A DNA stretch of 64,000 nt from Streptomyces sp. DG2A-72 (GTDB taxonomy: Bacteria; Actinomycetota; Actinomycetes; Streptomycetales; Streptomycetaceae). The position numbers were made by a program, and so were the translations under genes. The stretch's first letter is position 1, and the number at the start of each line of letters is the position of its first letter. Of this stretch, positions 8,025-16,678 are shown piece after piece. The stretch covers positions 1,984,001 through 2,048,000 of the forward strand of contig NZ_JASTLC010000001.1 of NCBI RefSeq assembly GCF_030499575.1, read 5' to 3'. The notes below the pieces were generated by a model. The model was not told the DNA's origin, did not search any database, and worked only from the letters and a program-made list of their open reading frames with translations.

Positions 8025-8179
8025 CCCCGGGGCTCCGGCTCGCCGTCCCGCTCGGCCTCGGCCTCCGGCACGGGCCGCGCGATCACACCGAGCACTCCGC
8101 GCGCGGTCGAGTCGTCGACCTCGACGACATCCCCCGGCTCATGCCCGTTCCACCAGTAGGTCAGCTGGATTTTCTGCAC
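8021..8179 (-). CDS. Small protein at the head-proximal end of the tail operon
   Basis: 52 aa from GTG 8179 (GGGGGAAAG upstream), reading VQKIQLTYWWNGHEPGDVVE, then an acidic Pro/Glu-rich tail. It is coupled to the tail terminator gene by an ATGA overlap. Similar short proteins with a 'W..G...PG..V.V' motif occur among head-tail connector genes of actinophages. It is the first gene of the module: upstream lies only a divergent chromosomal gene. Earlier ATG at 8236 would lengthen it but lacks a ribosome site. Function unknown. Confidence 0.55.
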   Translation of the reverse strand: MQKIQLTYWWNGHEPGDVVEVDDSTARGVLGVIARPVPEAEAERDGEPEPRG

Positions 8180-8414
8180 AGCGCTTTCCCCCGAGCGTTC
8201 GGCTGTACGGCTGTGAAAGAACTGACGGGAGATCAACTTCCGCTGCGGTCAACAAGGTTGAGGTCCCCCGGAGCCCCAAATGTAACGGGCACCCCAAGCA
8301 CAGCGTGAGCCACAAAAGATCTCGAACAGATAACGATAATGAAGAACGTGTGTACGACACCCATTCGGCCGCACCCCACCTGCGGAAACGCCCACCCCCT
8401 CGGACCGTAGGGGC
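8180..8414. promoter_or_regulatory. Divergent intergenic region of the tail module
   Basis: 235 bp between the first tail gene (minus) and a membrane-protein gene (plus). It holds an AT-rich patch at about 8318-8350 (cagataacgataatgaag), unusual for this DNA, and must carry promoters for one or both sides. A TTGACC occurs on the minus strand near 8250 but I find no convincing -10 partner. No head genes or remnants of them are visible here. Confidence 0.4.
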
Positions 8415-9428
8415 ATGACACAGAACAGCTTCCTCTCCGAGGTGAAGGACGCCGTCACCCCAAGAGCCACCCTGCTGGTCATCGGAGTGATCGCCCTCCA
8501 ACTGCTGTTCATCGCCTCCTACGTCGGGGCACTGCACAACCCGAAGCCGAAGGACGTCCCCTTCGGCGTGGTCGCACCCCAGGTCGCGGCCGAGCAGGCG
8601 GTGACCCGGCTGGAGCGGCTGCCCGGCTCGCCCCTGGACCCGCGCGCGGTGGCCGACGCGGCGACGGCGCGCGAGCAGATCCTGAACCGGGACATCGACG
8701 GGGCGCTGATCATCGACCAGGCGGGGACGACGGACACGCTCCTGGTCGCGACCGGCGGTGGCACTGTCCTCGCCACCGCCCTGGAGACGATCGCCACCAC
8801 CCTGGAGAAGGCCGAGCAGCGCACGGTCAGGGTCGTCGACGTGGCCCCGGCCTCGCCCCAGGACTTCGACGGGCTGTCGTCCTTCTACCTGGTCGTCGGC
8901 TGGTGCGTCGGCGGCTATCTGTGCGCCTCGATCCTGGCGATCAGCTCCGGCGCCCGGCCCGCCGACCCGCGCCGCGCGACGATCCGGCTGGTCGCCATGG
9001 CGCTGGTGTCGATCATCGGAGGGCTCGGCGGAGCGGTCATCATCGGGCCGATCCTGGGCGCCCTGCCCGGGAGCGTGGCCGCCCTCTGGGGGCTCGGCGC
9101 GCTGATCACGTTCGCCGTAGGGGCCGCAACGCTCGCGCTCCAGGGCATCTTCGGGATCGTCGGCATCGGCCTGGCGATCCTCATCGTGGTGATCGCGGGC
9201 AACCCGAGCGCGGGCGGCGCCTTCCCGCTGCCGATGCTGCCGCCGTTCTGGAACGCGATCGGCCCTGCGCTGCCGCCGGGCGCGGGGACGTGGGCGGCGC
9301 GCTCCATCGCGTACTTCAAGGGCAACGACACGACGGCGTCGCTCCTGGTGCTGTCGGCGTGGGCGGCTGCAGGGATCGTGATCACGATGGCCGCGGCGAC
9401 GTTCCGACGGAGGCGGGCGGCAGGCTGA
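8415..9428 (+). CDS. Multi-TM membrane protein, DUF3533 / YhgE-Pip-like
   Basis: 337 aa, ATG 8415. One membrane helix near residues 18-40 is followed by an extracytoplasmic domain of about 120 residues (VPFGVVAPQVAAEQAVTRLE ... DGALIIDQAG.TDTLLVATG) and then five or six membrane helices to the C-terminus. This topology, with 'NRDIDGALII' in the soluble domain, is that of ABC-2-like YhgE/Pip and DUF3533 proteins, which occur with drug exporters or surface-antigen transport. No ATPase partner is adjacent (the next gene is a RecF-like ATPase, not an ABC exporter ATPase). Function uncertain. Confidence 0.6.
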   Translation: MTQNSFLSEVKDAVTPRATLLVIGVIALQLLFIASYVGALHNPKPKDVPFGVVAPQVAAEQAVTRLERLPGSPLDPRAVADAATAREQILNRDIDGALIIDQAGTTDTLLVATGGGTVLATALETIATTLEKAEQRTVRVVDVAPASPQDFDGLSSFYLVVGWCVGGYLCASILAISSGARPADPRRATIRLVAMALVSIIGGLGGAVIIGPILGALPGSVAALWGLGALITFAVGAATLALQGIFGIVGIGLAILIVVIAGNPSAGGAFPLPMLPPFWNAIGPALPPGAGTWAARSIAYFKGNDTTASLLVLSAWAAAGIVITMAAATFRRRRAAG

Positions 9429-9467
9429 CCCGGGCCCGTTGTCAGTCCCGTCTGCAAGCCTGGACAC

Positions 9468-10655
9468 ATGCTTCGCACACTCGCCGTCGAGAACTACCGG
9501 TCCCTGCGTCGCCTGATCGTGCCCCTGGACAGACTGAACGTGATCACGGGAGCGAACGGCACGGGCAAGTCCAGCCTGTACCGCGCCCTGCGGCTGCTGG
9601 CCGAGGCCGCGCGCGGCGGCGCCGTCGCGGCTCTCGCGCGCGAGGGCGGGCTGCCGTCGGTGCTGTGGGCGGGGCCCGAGAAGATCAGCCGTGCGGTGCG
9701 CGAGGGCCGCCTTCCGGTGCAGGGCACCGTCCGCTCGGGCCCGGTCAGCCTGCAACTGGGCTTCGCGGGGGACGAGTTCGGGTATGCGGTGGACTTCGGG
9801 TACCCGGTCCCGGCAGGTGCGCCGTCCATGTTCGACGTCGACCCGGAGATCAAGCGCGAGTGCATCTGGAGCGGGCCGGTGCTGCGCCCCGCCGCCGTGC
9901 TCTCGGACCGCACGGGGGCGGCCGTGAAGGTGCGCGGCGCGGGCGGCGCCTGGTCCCGGGCGCACGGGACGCTACGGCCGTACGACAGCATGCTCGGCGA
10001 AATGGCCGACCCCCAGCACGCGCCGGACGTGCTGGCGGTGCGCGAACTCATCAGATCCTGGCGGTTCTACGACCATGTCCGCACCGACGCCCACGCCCCG
10101 GCCCGCGCCGCCGTGATCGGCACCCGCACGCCGGTGCTCAGCGGCGACGGCTCCGACCTGGCGGCGGCGCTCCAGACGATCCGCGAGGTCGGTCACCGCG
10201 AGGCGCTGGACGAGGCAGTCGACGCGGCCTTCCCCGGCAGCCGGGTCGAGGTCATGAACCACGGCGGCCGGTTCGAACTCGCCCTGCGCCAGCACGGACT
10301 GCTGCGCCCGCTCACCGCGGCCGAGCTGTCCGACGGCACCCTGCGCTATCTGCTCTGGGCTGCCGCGCTGCTCACACCCCGGCCGCCGTCGCTGCTGGTC
10401 CTCAACGAGCCCGAGACCAGCCTCCACCCGGACCTGATCCCCCCGCTCGCCGATCTGATCCTCACCGCGACGAGGGACATCCAGATCATCGTCGTCACCC
10501 ACGCGAGGCCGCTGGCCGACGCCTTGGCCAAGGGCGCGATACGTCACCGCCTGGACGTCAACTCCATAGAGCTGGTCAAGGAGTTCGGACAGACAGAGGT
10601 GGCGGGCCGCGGAGGCCCGCTGGACGAGCCCCTGTGGTACTGGCCGAAGCGCTGA
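9468..10655 (+). CDS. RecF/OLD-like AAA ATPase
   Basis: 395 aa. N-terminus 'LAVENYRSLRRLIVPLDRLN' and Walker A GANGTGKS at 28-35 are those of SMC/RecF/OLD-like ATPases. The C-terminal half has an ABC-type signature (LSDGTLRYLLWAAALL), Walker B with 'LLVLNEPETSLHPDLIPPLA' and a switch His in 'IIVVTHARPL'. No TOPRIM nuclease domain is present, unlike full OLD proteins. Such single-gene ATPases occur in DNA repair and in phage defence; there is no effector gene next to it, so I make no defence claim. A strong terminator follows. Confidence 0.75.
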   Translation: MLRTLAVENYRSLRRLIVPLDRLNVITGANGTGKSSLYRALRLLAEAARGGAVAALAREGGLPSVLWAGPEKISRAVREGRLPVQGTVRSGPVSLQLGFAGDEFGYAVDFGYPVPAGAPSMFDVDPEIKRECIWSGPVLRPAAVLSDRTGAAVKVRGAGGAWSRAHGTLRPYDSMLGEMADPQHAPDVLAVRELIRSWRFYDHVRTDAHAPARAAVIGTRTPVLSGDGSDLAAALQTIREVGHREALDEAVDAAFPGSRVEVMNHGGRFELALRQHGLLRPLTAAELSDGTLRYLLWAAALLTPRPPSLLVLNEPETSLHPDLIPPLADLILTATRDIQIIVVTHARPLADALAKGAIRHRLDVNSIELVKEFGQTEVAGRGGPLDEPLWYWPKR

Positions 10656-10684
10656 GTGGGTCCGGCGAGTCCCCGTCCGGTTCG

Positions 10685-10745
10685 GCAGCGCCCCAAAGAG
10701 GCGCGGGGAACTGCGCGACCAGCCACGACGCAACCCGCAGCCGAC
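10685..10745 (+). repeat. Dispersed intergenic repeat, copy 1
   Basis: The core gcgcggggaactgcgcgac is followed by agccac, acg and aacccgcagccg. An inverted copy lies at 35101-35155. The element begins with a small hairpin (gcgcccc/ggcgcg...). From general knowledge this type of sequence is very common downstream of Streptomyces genes. Confidence 0.7.
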
Positions 10746-10770
10746 ACACCGGACTTCCAACCGCACGCGA

Positions 10771-10802
10771 AAGTCCCGCCCCTCATACAAGGGGCGGGAC
10801 TT
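10771..10802. terminator. Bidirectional hairpin terminator
   Basis: Perfect 13-bp inverted repeat aagtcccgcccct / aggggcgggactt with a 6-nt loop, between the convergent ATPase and protease genes. Confidence 0.8.
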
Positions 10803-10824
10803 CACGGTGTTACAAAAGCGGCGG

Positions 10825-11907
10825 TCAGCCGATTTCCGTGCCCGTGGCAGACAGCGCCTCGGTCACCGGCTGGAAGAACGTCTCGCCGCCGGAGGTGCAG
10901 TCGCCGCTGCCGCCGGAGGTGAGGCCGATCGCCTGGTCGCCGGAGAACAGCGAGCCGCCGCTGTCACCGGGCTCGGCGCAGACGTCGGTCTGGATCAGGC
11001 CGTTGACGATGTCGCCGTTGCCGTAGTTCACGGTGGCGTCCAGGCCGGTGACCTTGCCGTCGTGCACCTGCGTGGTCGAGCCGCTGCGGGTGACCTCCAT
11101 GCCGACCGTGGCCTCGGAGGCGCCCGCGATGGCCTGCGAGGAGCCGTTGTAGAGGTTGACCTCGCTCGGGTGCTCGACATCGGCCGTGTACTTGACCAGG
11201 CCGTAGTCGTTGTCCGGGAAGCTGGAGACCTCGTTGGTGCCCAGCTCGTTGCCGTCCGAGTCCTGCCAGTTGGTGATGGACTCGGTGCAGTGACCGGCGG
11301 TCAGGAAGAACGGCTCGCCGCCCTTGACGACGTTGAAGCCGAGCGAGCAGCGACCGCTGCCGTCGGTGATGGCGTCGCCGCCCGCGATGAAGGGCTTGAA
11401 CTCGCCCTTGGTGCGCTTGAGTTCCGCCGTGGCGCCGAGCCCGTCGACCACCTTGGTCAGCTTGGCCCACTCGGCCTTGGAGACCGTGCGGTCGGCGGTG
11501 ACGACGACCTTGTTGGTGGCCGGGTCGGTCATCCAGGAGGTGCCCGGGATGGTCGCGTCCTGCTTCAGGGTGGTCCGGGCGCTCTTGAGTTCGGCGAGGG
11601 AGTTCGCCACGACTCTGGCCTTGGCGCCGGCCTCCTCGACGGTCTGGGCGGCGGCCTCGTCGAGCACGTTGACGACTAGGTTCTTCGTCTGCGCGTCGTA
11701 GTAGGTGCCGGCCGCGTCGGTGCCGAGTTCCTTGCCCAGCGTCGAGGCGAGCTTTCCGGCCGCCATGACCGAGAGCGTCTCGGGCGCGGAGTTCTCCGTG
11801 CTCTCGCTGGCGTTCGCAGTCTGCAAGGTGACACCCGCGGCTACGAGTGCGGCGATGCCCGCACCTGCTACGGCGGCACGCCGCTTGGGTATGCGTCGGT
11901 GCTTCAA
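10825..11907 (-). CDS. Streptogrisin-family secreted serine protease
   Basis: 360 aa from TTG 11907, chosen because AGGAGG lies 7 nt upstream; the frame is open further but contains no better site. Signal peptide with twin basic start ([16 protein letters not shown]) and cleavage near ANA-SES. The prodomain, about 45-173, has the alpha-lytic-protease propeptide pattern ([34 protein letters not shown]). The mature S1 domain begins near Ile174 (IAGGDAI) with His206 (TAGHC), Asp234 (DNDYG) and Ser316 (GDSGG). Secreted chymotrypsin-like endopeptidase. A second family member is at 14199. Confidence 0.92.
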   Translation of the reverse strand: MKHRRIPKRRAAVAGAGIAALVAAGVTLQTANASESTENSAPETLSVMAAGKLASTLGKELGTDAAGTYYDAQTKNLVVNVLDEAAAQTVEEAGAKARVVANSLAELKSARTTLKQDATIPGTSWMTDPATNKVVVTADRTVSKAEWAKLTKVVDGLGATAELKRTKGEFKPFIAGGDAITDGSGRCSLGFNVVKGGEPFFLTAGHCTESITNWQDSDGNELGTNEVSSFPDNDYGLVKYTADVEHPSEVNLYNGSSQAIAGASEATVGMEVTRSGSTTQVHDGKVTGLDATVNYGNGDIVNGLIQTDVCAEPGDSGGSLFSGDQAIGLTSGGSGDCTSGGETFFQPVTEALSATGTEIG

Positions 11908-12184
11908 CTCACGTCCTCCTGTGGGGGGTCGGTCCGAAAGGCTGTGGGGGCCTGGCGAACCGGAAGGCGTACGGCACGGGGGACGGCGCACAACAAAAAA
12001 GCCGCGTCCGTGCCGGTTGAACAACGCTCACTATCCCGAGGCTTACAGGGGGCACACAAGGTCGACTTCCGGACGCGCGTAGAACGCGGTTGCGCGCCCC
12101 CTCACCTTGACCGTGCACAGTCATCCCTGGTGTGTTCGCGCTGCAAACACTACGAGCGGGTAATTCATGAGCTGTCTGTGAGGA
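11908..12184. other. Upstream region of the streptogrisin-like gene
   Basis: 277 bp between the protease start and the end of the slipin gene. It includes an A-run (aacaaaaaagcc, ~11992) and moderately AT-rich sequence towards 12160 that should contain the protease promoter. I see no additional gene, clear promoter match or strong hairpin. Confidence 0.4.
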
Positions 12185-13054
12185 CTAGTCCTGTCTTGAA
12201 ATCGACCCTTCGAGGTCCGGATCCAAGCGCGGTTCGGCGGGCGGCAGTTGTTCCTGCGCCGGGCGCGGGGGCACCGCCGGGGCCGACGGCGCCTGTCCCG
12301 GCGCCTTCTCCAGGAAGCGCAGCAGTTCCACCGGGATGGGCAGCACGAGCGTCGAGTTCTTCTCGGCGGCGACCGCCATCACCGTCTGGAGCAGCCGCAG
12401 TTGCAGGGCGGAGGGCGTGTCCGCCATCTGTTCGGCGGCCTCGGCGAGCTTCTTGGACGCCTGGAGTTCGGCGTCGGCGTTGATGACCCGGGCCCGCCGC
12501 TCGCGGTCGGCCTCCGCCTGCCGCGCCATGGAGCGCTTCATGGTCTCGGGCAGCGACACGTCCTTGATCTCGACGCGGTCGATCTGCACGCCCCAGCCGA
12601 TCGCGGGGCTGTCGATCATCAACTCCAGGCCCTGGTTGAGCTTTTCGCGGTTGGACAGCAGATCGTCCAGGTCGCTCTTGCCGATGATGGAGCGCAGCGA
12701 GGTCTGCGCCATCTGCGAGACGGCGAAGCGGTAGTCCTCGACCTGCACGACGGCGTCGGCCGCGTCGACGACCTTGAAGTAGACGACGGCGTCCACCCGC
12801 ACCGTGACGTTGTCCCGGGTGATGCCCTCCTGCGCGGGCACGGGCATCGTCACGATCTGCATGTTGACCTTGCGGAGCTTGTCCACGCCGGGAACGATCA
12901 TCGTGAACCCGGGCCCGCGCACATCGGACTTCAGCCTGCCGAGCCGGAACACCACACCGCGTTCGTACTGTTTGACGACCCGCGCCGCCGACATCACGTA
13001 CACCGCTCCGACAGACGCGAGCGAGACGCCCGCCGCCACCAGCTCCTCGACCAT
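12185..13054 (-). CDS. Slipin (SPFH / band 7) membrane protein
   Basis: 289 aa from ATG 13054 (a GTG one codon earlier is also possible). One N-terminal membrane segment (ELVAAGVSLASVGAVYVMSA), then the SPFH domain: 'ERGVVFRLGRL', 'PGFTMIVPGVDKLRKVNMQI', 'VTVRVDAVVYFKV', 'AQTSLRSIIGKSDLDDLLSN' and 'WGVQIDRVEIKDVSLPETMK'. The helical part contains 'RRARVINADAELQASKKLAE', and the Pro-rich tail is disordered. Slipins scaffold membrane microdomains and are usually encoded beside NfeD; no nfeD gene is present here, so it is an orphan. Neighbouring genes are on other units. Confidence 0.9.
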   Translation of the reverse strand: MVEELVAAGVSLASVGAVYVMSAARVVKQYERGVVFRLGRLKSDVRGPGFTMIVPGVDKLRKVNMQIVTMPVPAQEGITRDNVTVRVDAVVYFKVVDAADAVVQVEDYRFAVSQMAQTSLRSIIGKSDLDDLLSNREKLNQGLELMIDSPAIGWGVQIDRVEIKDVSLPETMKRSMARQAEADRERRARVINADAELQASKKLAEAAEQMADTPSALQLRLLQTVMAVAAEKNSTLVLPIPVELLRFLEKAPGQAPSAPAVPPRPAQEQLPPAEPRLDPDLEGSISRQD

Positions 13055-13144
13055 CACGGCCCCCCAGGGTCCGAATCGGGCGCACAGGGTGTGTACTTCG
13101 ACGGTAACTCCGGGATGTTCGCGTTGGGGAGACGGAGGACGCAG

Positions 13145-14029
13145 GTGGTCGACGGCGTACGGATGCGGGACGGCCGATGGCTGGCGGTGACGGAGCGAGG
13201 AGATCCGGACGGCACGCCGGTGGTGCTGCTGCACGGCACCCCGGGCTGCCGCCACGGCACGGTGCCGGAGGACGTCCTCACCGCGCGCCCCGGCGTGCGG
13301 TTCATCTCCTACGACCGTCCCGGCTACGGCGATTCGGACCGCCGGCCGGGACGCCTGGTGGCCGACGCGGCCCGGGACGTGGCCGCGCTGGCGGACGCTC
13401 TCAAGCTCGACCGGTTCGCCGTCCTCGGCCACTCGGGCGGCGCCCCGCACGCACTGGCCTGCGCCGCGCTGTTGCCGGCGCGGGTGCGGCGTACGGCGGC
13501 GCTGGTGTGTCCCGCACCGCCGAACGCCGCTGGACTGAGCTGGTTCGAGGGCATGGCCCCCTCGAAGGTCGAGGACTTCACCCGGGCCCTCACCGACCCG
13601 CTGGACTTCGCCGACCGGCTGGCCGCGCGCGCCGCCGCCATCCGCAGCGATCCGGCCCAGCTGCTGGTGTCCATCCGCGACGGGCTCACCGACTCCGACC
13701 GGCGGATCATCTCCGACCCGGCCATCAGCGACATGCTGCTGCGCAACTACCGCGAGTCGCTGAGCACCTCGGCGTACGGCTGGCTCGACGACGATCTCGC
13801 CCTGCTCAGCAGCTGGGGCTTCGACCCGGCGGTCATCACCCGGCCGGTGCTGCTGTGGCACGGCGCCCTGGACACCTTCTCTCCCGTGGGCCACTTCAAG
13901 TGGCTCGCGGACCAGATCCCCCGGGCCCGCCCCGTCCTGGACCCCGACGCCGGCCACTTCGGAGCGCTCAAGGCCCTGCCCGCCGTACTGGACTGGCTGT
14001 GCGCCACACCGGAGTCCAGGGCCTCATGA
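13145..14029 (+). CDS. Alpha/beta hydrolase
   Basis: 294 aa from GTG 13145; GGAGGA at 13134-13139 fixes this start over the ATG at 13115. Oxyanion motif HGTPG (30-34), 'SYDRPGYGDSD', nucleophile elbow GHSGG with Ser97, acid Asp243 (WHGALDTFSP) and His271 (DAGHFGAL) give a full triad. It resembles proline-iminopeptidase/haloalkane-dehalogenase-like fold members, but the substrate cannot be read from sequence. Divergent from the slipin gene, ending at a strong shared terminator. Confidence 0.88.
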   Translation: MVDGVRMRDGRWLAVTERGDPDGTPVVLLHGTPGCRHGTVPEDVLTARPGVRFISYDRPGYGDSDRRPGRLVADAARDVAALADALKLDRFAVLGHSGGAPHALACAALLPARVRRTAALVCPAPPNAAGLSWFEGMAPSKVEDFTRALTDPLDFADRLAARAAAIRSDPAQLLVSIRDGLTDSDRRIISDPAISDMLLRNYRESLSTSAYGWLDDDLALLSSWGFDPAVITRPVLLWHGALDTFSPVGHFKWLADQIPRARPVLDPDAGHFGALKALPAVLDWLCATPESRAS

Positions 14030-14091
14030 TCCAGCCACCCGGGCTCCCCTCCAACTGCCGTTCCTCTCCCGCATGTTCCCGCCGCACGACA

Positions 14092-14127
14092 GCGAGCCCC
14101 CGCACGCGGGTGCGTGCGGGGGCTCGC
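14092..14127. terminator. Bidirectional hairpin terminator
   Basis: Perfect 15-bp inverted repeat gcgagcccccgcacg / cgtgcgggggctcgc, loop cgggtg, between the convergent hydrolase and protease genes. Confidence 0.85.
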
Positions 14128-14198
14128 CTGCTGCCGGCTGCAGGTGGTGCCGTGCGAGTGCGGTGGTGCGAGGCGGCTGGGAGTATCCGCCGAACGGC

Positions 14199-15101
14199 CT
14201 AGTAGACGCTGACGCCGTAGGCGCTCAGGGCCTCTGTGACCGGCTGGAAGAAGGTCGTTCCGCCGGAGCGGCAGTTGCCGCTGCCGCCGGAGGTCAGACC
14301 GTACGCGGTGCCGTTGCTGCCGTAGAGCGAACCGCCGGAGTCGCCGGGCTCGGCGCAGACGGTGGTCTGGATCAGACCGCCGACGACGTCGCCGCCGCCG
14401 TAGTTGACGGTCGCGTTGAGGGCGGTGACCCGGCCGCTGTGCGTACCGGTGGTGGAGCCGTCGCGGATGACGGTGGTGCCCACGCTGGGCGTGGCCGCGC
14501 GGGTGATGTCCACGCCGTTCGCGGTGCCGGGCCGGCTGACGGAGCCGGAGTAGCGCACGATGCCGTAGTCGTTGCCCGGGAAGCTGGAGCCGGCGGTCGA
14601 GCCGATGACCGTGGTGCGGCCGGAGTTGGAGTACCAGGTGCCCGCGCCGTCGGTGCAGTGACCGGCGGTCAGGAAGTACTGGTTGCCGCTGCTGTCCTGG
14701 ACGTTGAAGCCGAGCGAGCAGCGCCAGCTACTCGCATAGATGGCGTCGCCGCCCTGGATGAACTTCTGGAACTTGCCTTCGGTGTGCTTGATCGTGAGCG
14801 CGGAGGCGTTGGCGCCCGCCTGCTCCTTGATCTTGGCTATCTCGGCCTTGGAGACCGTGCTGTCGACGGTGACGACGACCCGGTTGGTCTTCGCGTCGAC
14901 GGCCCAGGCGGTGCCGGGGATGTCAGCCTTGAGCACCGAGGAGCCGGCGCTCTTGAGCTGGGAGGCGCTGAACGTGGTGGGGTCGGCGGCGTTCGCGTTG
15001 GGGATCGCGATCGCTGCTGCGGCCACGAGACCGGTACTGACGGCGATCAGCCGGGTCCGTCTCTGAATGCCGCTGCGGGGGGTGGTGCGCTTGATCCTCA
15101 C
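14199..15101 (-). CDS. Streptogrisin A/B-type protease precursor
   Basis: 300 aa from GTG 15101 (GGAGGA 7 nt upstream). Signal peptide to about ANA-ADP (39), short propeptide 40-114 ([20 protein letters not shown]), mature enzyme from about Ile115 (~186 aa, the usual length). Triad His148 (TAGHC), Asp178 (GNDYG), Ser255 (GDSGG). The C-terminal '[14 protein letters not shown]' is identical, as far as I recall, to streptogrisin B of S. griseus. Secreted chymotrypsin-like protease. It differs from the paralogue at 10825 by a much shorter propeptide. A long upstream gap (15102-15309) should hold its promoter. Confidence 0.93.
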   Translation of the reverse strand: MRIKRTTPRSGIQRRTRLIAVSTGLVAAAAIAIPNANAADPTTFSASQLKSAGSSVLKADIPGTAWAVDAKTNRVVVTVDSTVSKAEIAKIKEQAGANASALTIKHTEGKFQKFIQGGDAIYASSWRCSLGFNVQDSSGNQYFLTAGHCTDGAGTWYSNSGRTTVIGSTAGSSFPGNDYGIVRYSGSVSRPGTANGVDITRAATPSVGTTVIRDGSTTGTHSGRVTALNATVNYGGGDVVGGLIQTTVCAEPGDSGGSLYGSNGTAYGLTSGGSGNCRSGGTTFFQPVTEALSAYGVSVY

Positions 15102-15309
15102 TTTTCGTTCCTCCACATGGGAAGTTGGGGGCCCGCGTGGGGTCGGGGCCCGTGAGGCGCAGTCAGTGGCCCGAATGTCCGGATTCCGAACACGTCGTGC
15201 CCCTGACAAGCGCTGGAGGGAGTATTCGGCCGAACGACCGGTAGACGCAAGGGCGCCTTTCGGCCGTCAACCATTGAACGAACTGTGAAATGTGCGCGCC
15301 CCGCCCCGT

Positions 15310-15890
15310 TCAGAGCAGCGTGCGCGCCCCCGCCGCCACGGCGACGCCCAGCGTGCTCCCCGGCAGCGGGAACGGGCAGATGAAGTGGTCGGCGAAGGCG
15401 CAGGGCGGCAGCAGCGCACGGTTGAAATCGACGTTCGTACGGCCCTCGGCGTCGGGCGCGGCCGGGCGCAGGAAGCGGAAACGGTAACTGCCGCGTCCGT
15501 TCGTACCATCGCCGAAAACCGCCCACAGCGAGCTGTCCGCCTCGACGCTCGCCTGAAGCGTCAGCTGCTCCCCGTCGAGGGTGAACACCAGCTCCCCGCC
15601 GAGCCCGAGCCCCCACTGCCGTCCGTCGGCGTTGTCGACCCGCACGGTGCGCCCGGAGTCGTACGGCGTGAAGCGCCCCGGCACCGACCAGCGCGGCTTG
15701 TAGGCCCCACGCCCCTTCGCGCACCAACACCACCAGTCGGCGCTCCCGTACGCCACCCGGGCCGCACTCGCCGACCCGGATCCCGGGGATGTCCGGAAGC
15801 CGCCCGCCCGGGTGGTCCGTAGGGCGCGGAGACCGAGGCGACGCGGCGCTCGTGCCACTGCCGCCAGGCGTCGGACGCGTCCCTCGTCAT
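15310..15890 (-). pseudogene. Decayed DUF1684-family gene
   Basis: The 3' half is well preserved: 'RTVRVDNADGRQWGLGLGGE', 'SSLWAVFGDGTNGRGSYRFR' and the family hallmark 'NVDFNRALLPPCAFADHFIC'. The 5' part is broken: an ATG at 15890 begins MTRDASDAWRQWHERRVASV and SAPYGP, then the frame changes and a second frame shows DHPGGRLPDIPG, so some residues (the usual 'L.LTGTHWL' part) are deleted and at least two frame changes occur before the 3' half. The start is fused to the end of the next pseudogene. Not expected to give a working protein. Confidence 0.8.
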
Positions 15891-16539
15891 CTGCGCGCTC
15901 CTGGAGCAGCGGCACCACCCGGTCCACGAACTCGTCCAGTCGGGGCGCCGATGGCTGCCGTCGTATCTCCGCGGCCTTCTCCTGGGCGTCGGCCGCGGTG
16001 TCGCCGAGGACGACGGTGGCAGCGGGCATGATCTTGAGGTCGTCGGGGGAACGACCGTAGGCCGCGAGGCGCCGTTTGACGTCATCGTAGAAGGCCGGGC
16101 CCTCCGGCCTGGATGCCGACGGGGTGCCCCTGCGGGGACAGCGGCACCGTGAACTCGCCCGCGATGTCGAAGTGCCGCCCCCGGTGGGAGAACTCACCGG
16201 CGTCCCACAACTGCCGTGCCACATCAACGAATTCGGCGGCCAGCGTGTACCGGTCCGCCCGGTCGAGATGGCCACCGCGCCGGAAGTTCTCCCCGGTGAA
16301 GGCATCGGACGCCGTCACCACGTTCCACGCCGCCCGGCCGCCGCTGAGATGGTCCAACGTGGCCAGCCTGCGGGCGAGTTCGTACGGCTCGGCCGGCCCA
16401 GCCGCTCGGTGACGGCGGCGAGCGCGCTCAGCACGGTGATCGACTCGGGCCGGCCCAGCCCCTCGGCGAGAAGAAGAAGTCAGACGGTGGTGTTGTTGAC
16501 GCCGGGAAAGTGAGCGGCCAGATGGATCTGTACGGTCAT
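15891..16539 (-). pseudogene. Decayed NtaA/SnaA/DmoA-type FMN monooxygenase
   Basis: Begins with a good site (GGGGGAGCGTC then ATG 16539) and 'MTVQIHLAAHFPGVNNTTV', followed by TGA at 16480. Further fragments in shifting frames follow in the right order: LAEGLGRPESITVLSALAAV, EPYELARRLATLDHLSGGRA, AWNVVTASDAFTGENFRRGG, RYTLAAEFVDVARQLWDAGE, YDDVKRRLAAYGRSPDDLKI and DEFVDRVVPLLQER. Compared with the family, several internal segments are missing. The family consists of two-component flavin monooxygenases acting on organosulfur or chelator compounds. Confidence 0.85.
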
Positions 16540-16561
16540 GACGCTCCCCCTGACACGGCGT

Positions 16562-16678
16562 CACATGGAAGGGCTCGGTGTGGGTGATGGTGACGGTGGG
16601 CACCAGGCCGATCCGGCTGGTGACGGGCGCCACCCGCGACAGGACGGCGAGCGCCTCGGGCCCTGGGCGGGCGCGCAA
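16562..16678 (-). pseudogene. Fragment of a second LLM-class flavin oxidoreductase
   Basis: A short piece reading EALAVLSRVAPVTSRIGLVP then TVTITHTEPFHV matches the conserved strand-helix region of luciferase-like monooxygenases, but both ends are lost. It lies directly before the start of the NtaA-type pseudogene, so it was probably a neighbour in an organosulfur gene cluster. Boundaries are approximate. Confidence 0.55.

Noticed and set aside
1..8179. Contractile injection system (eCIS) or R-type pyocin
   Set aside because: No sheath, baseplate wedge, AAA+ ATPase or spike with PAAR/LysM is seen; major tail protein and Dit belong to the non-contractile class.
9468..10655. Anti-phage defence ATPase (OLD/Gabija-like)
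   Set aside because: No TOPRIM domain and no helicase or effector neighbour; motif evidence supports only a RecF/OLD-like ATPase.
12248..13144. N-terminal extension of the alpha/beta hydrolase and other long antisense frames over the slipin gene
   Set aside because: Lies antisense to the slipin and is His/Asp/Gly-rich shadow sequence; a strong ribosome site fixes the start at 13145.
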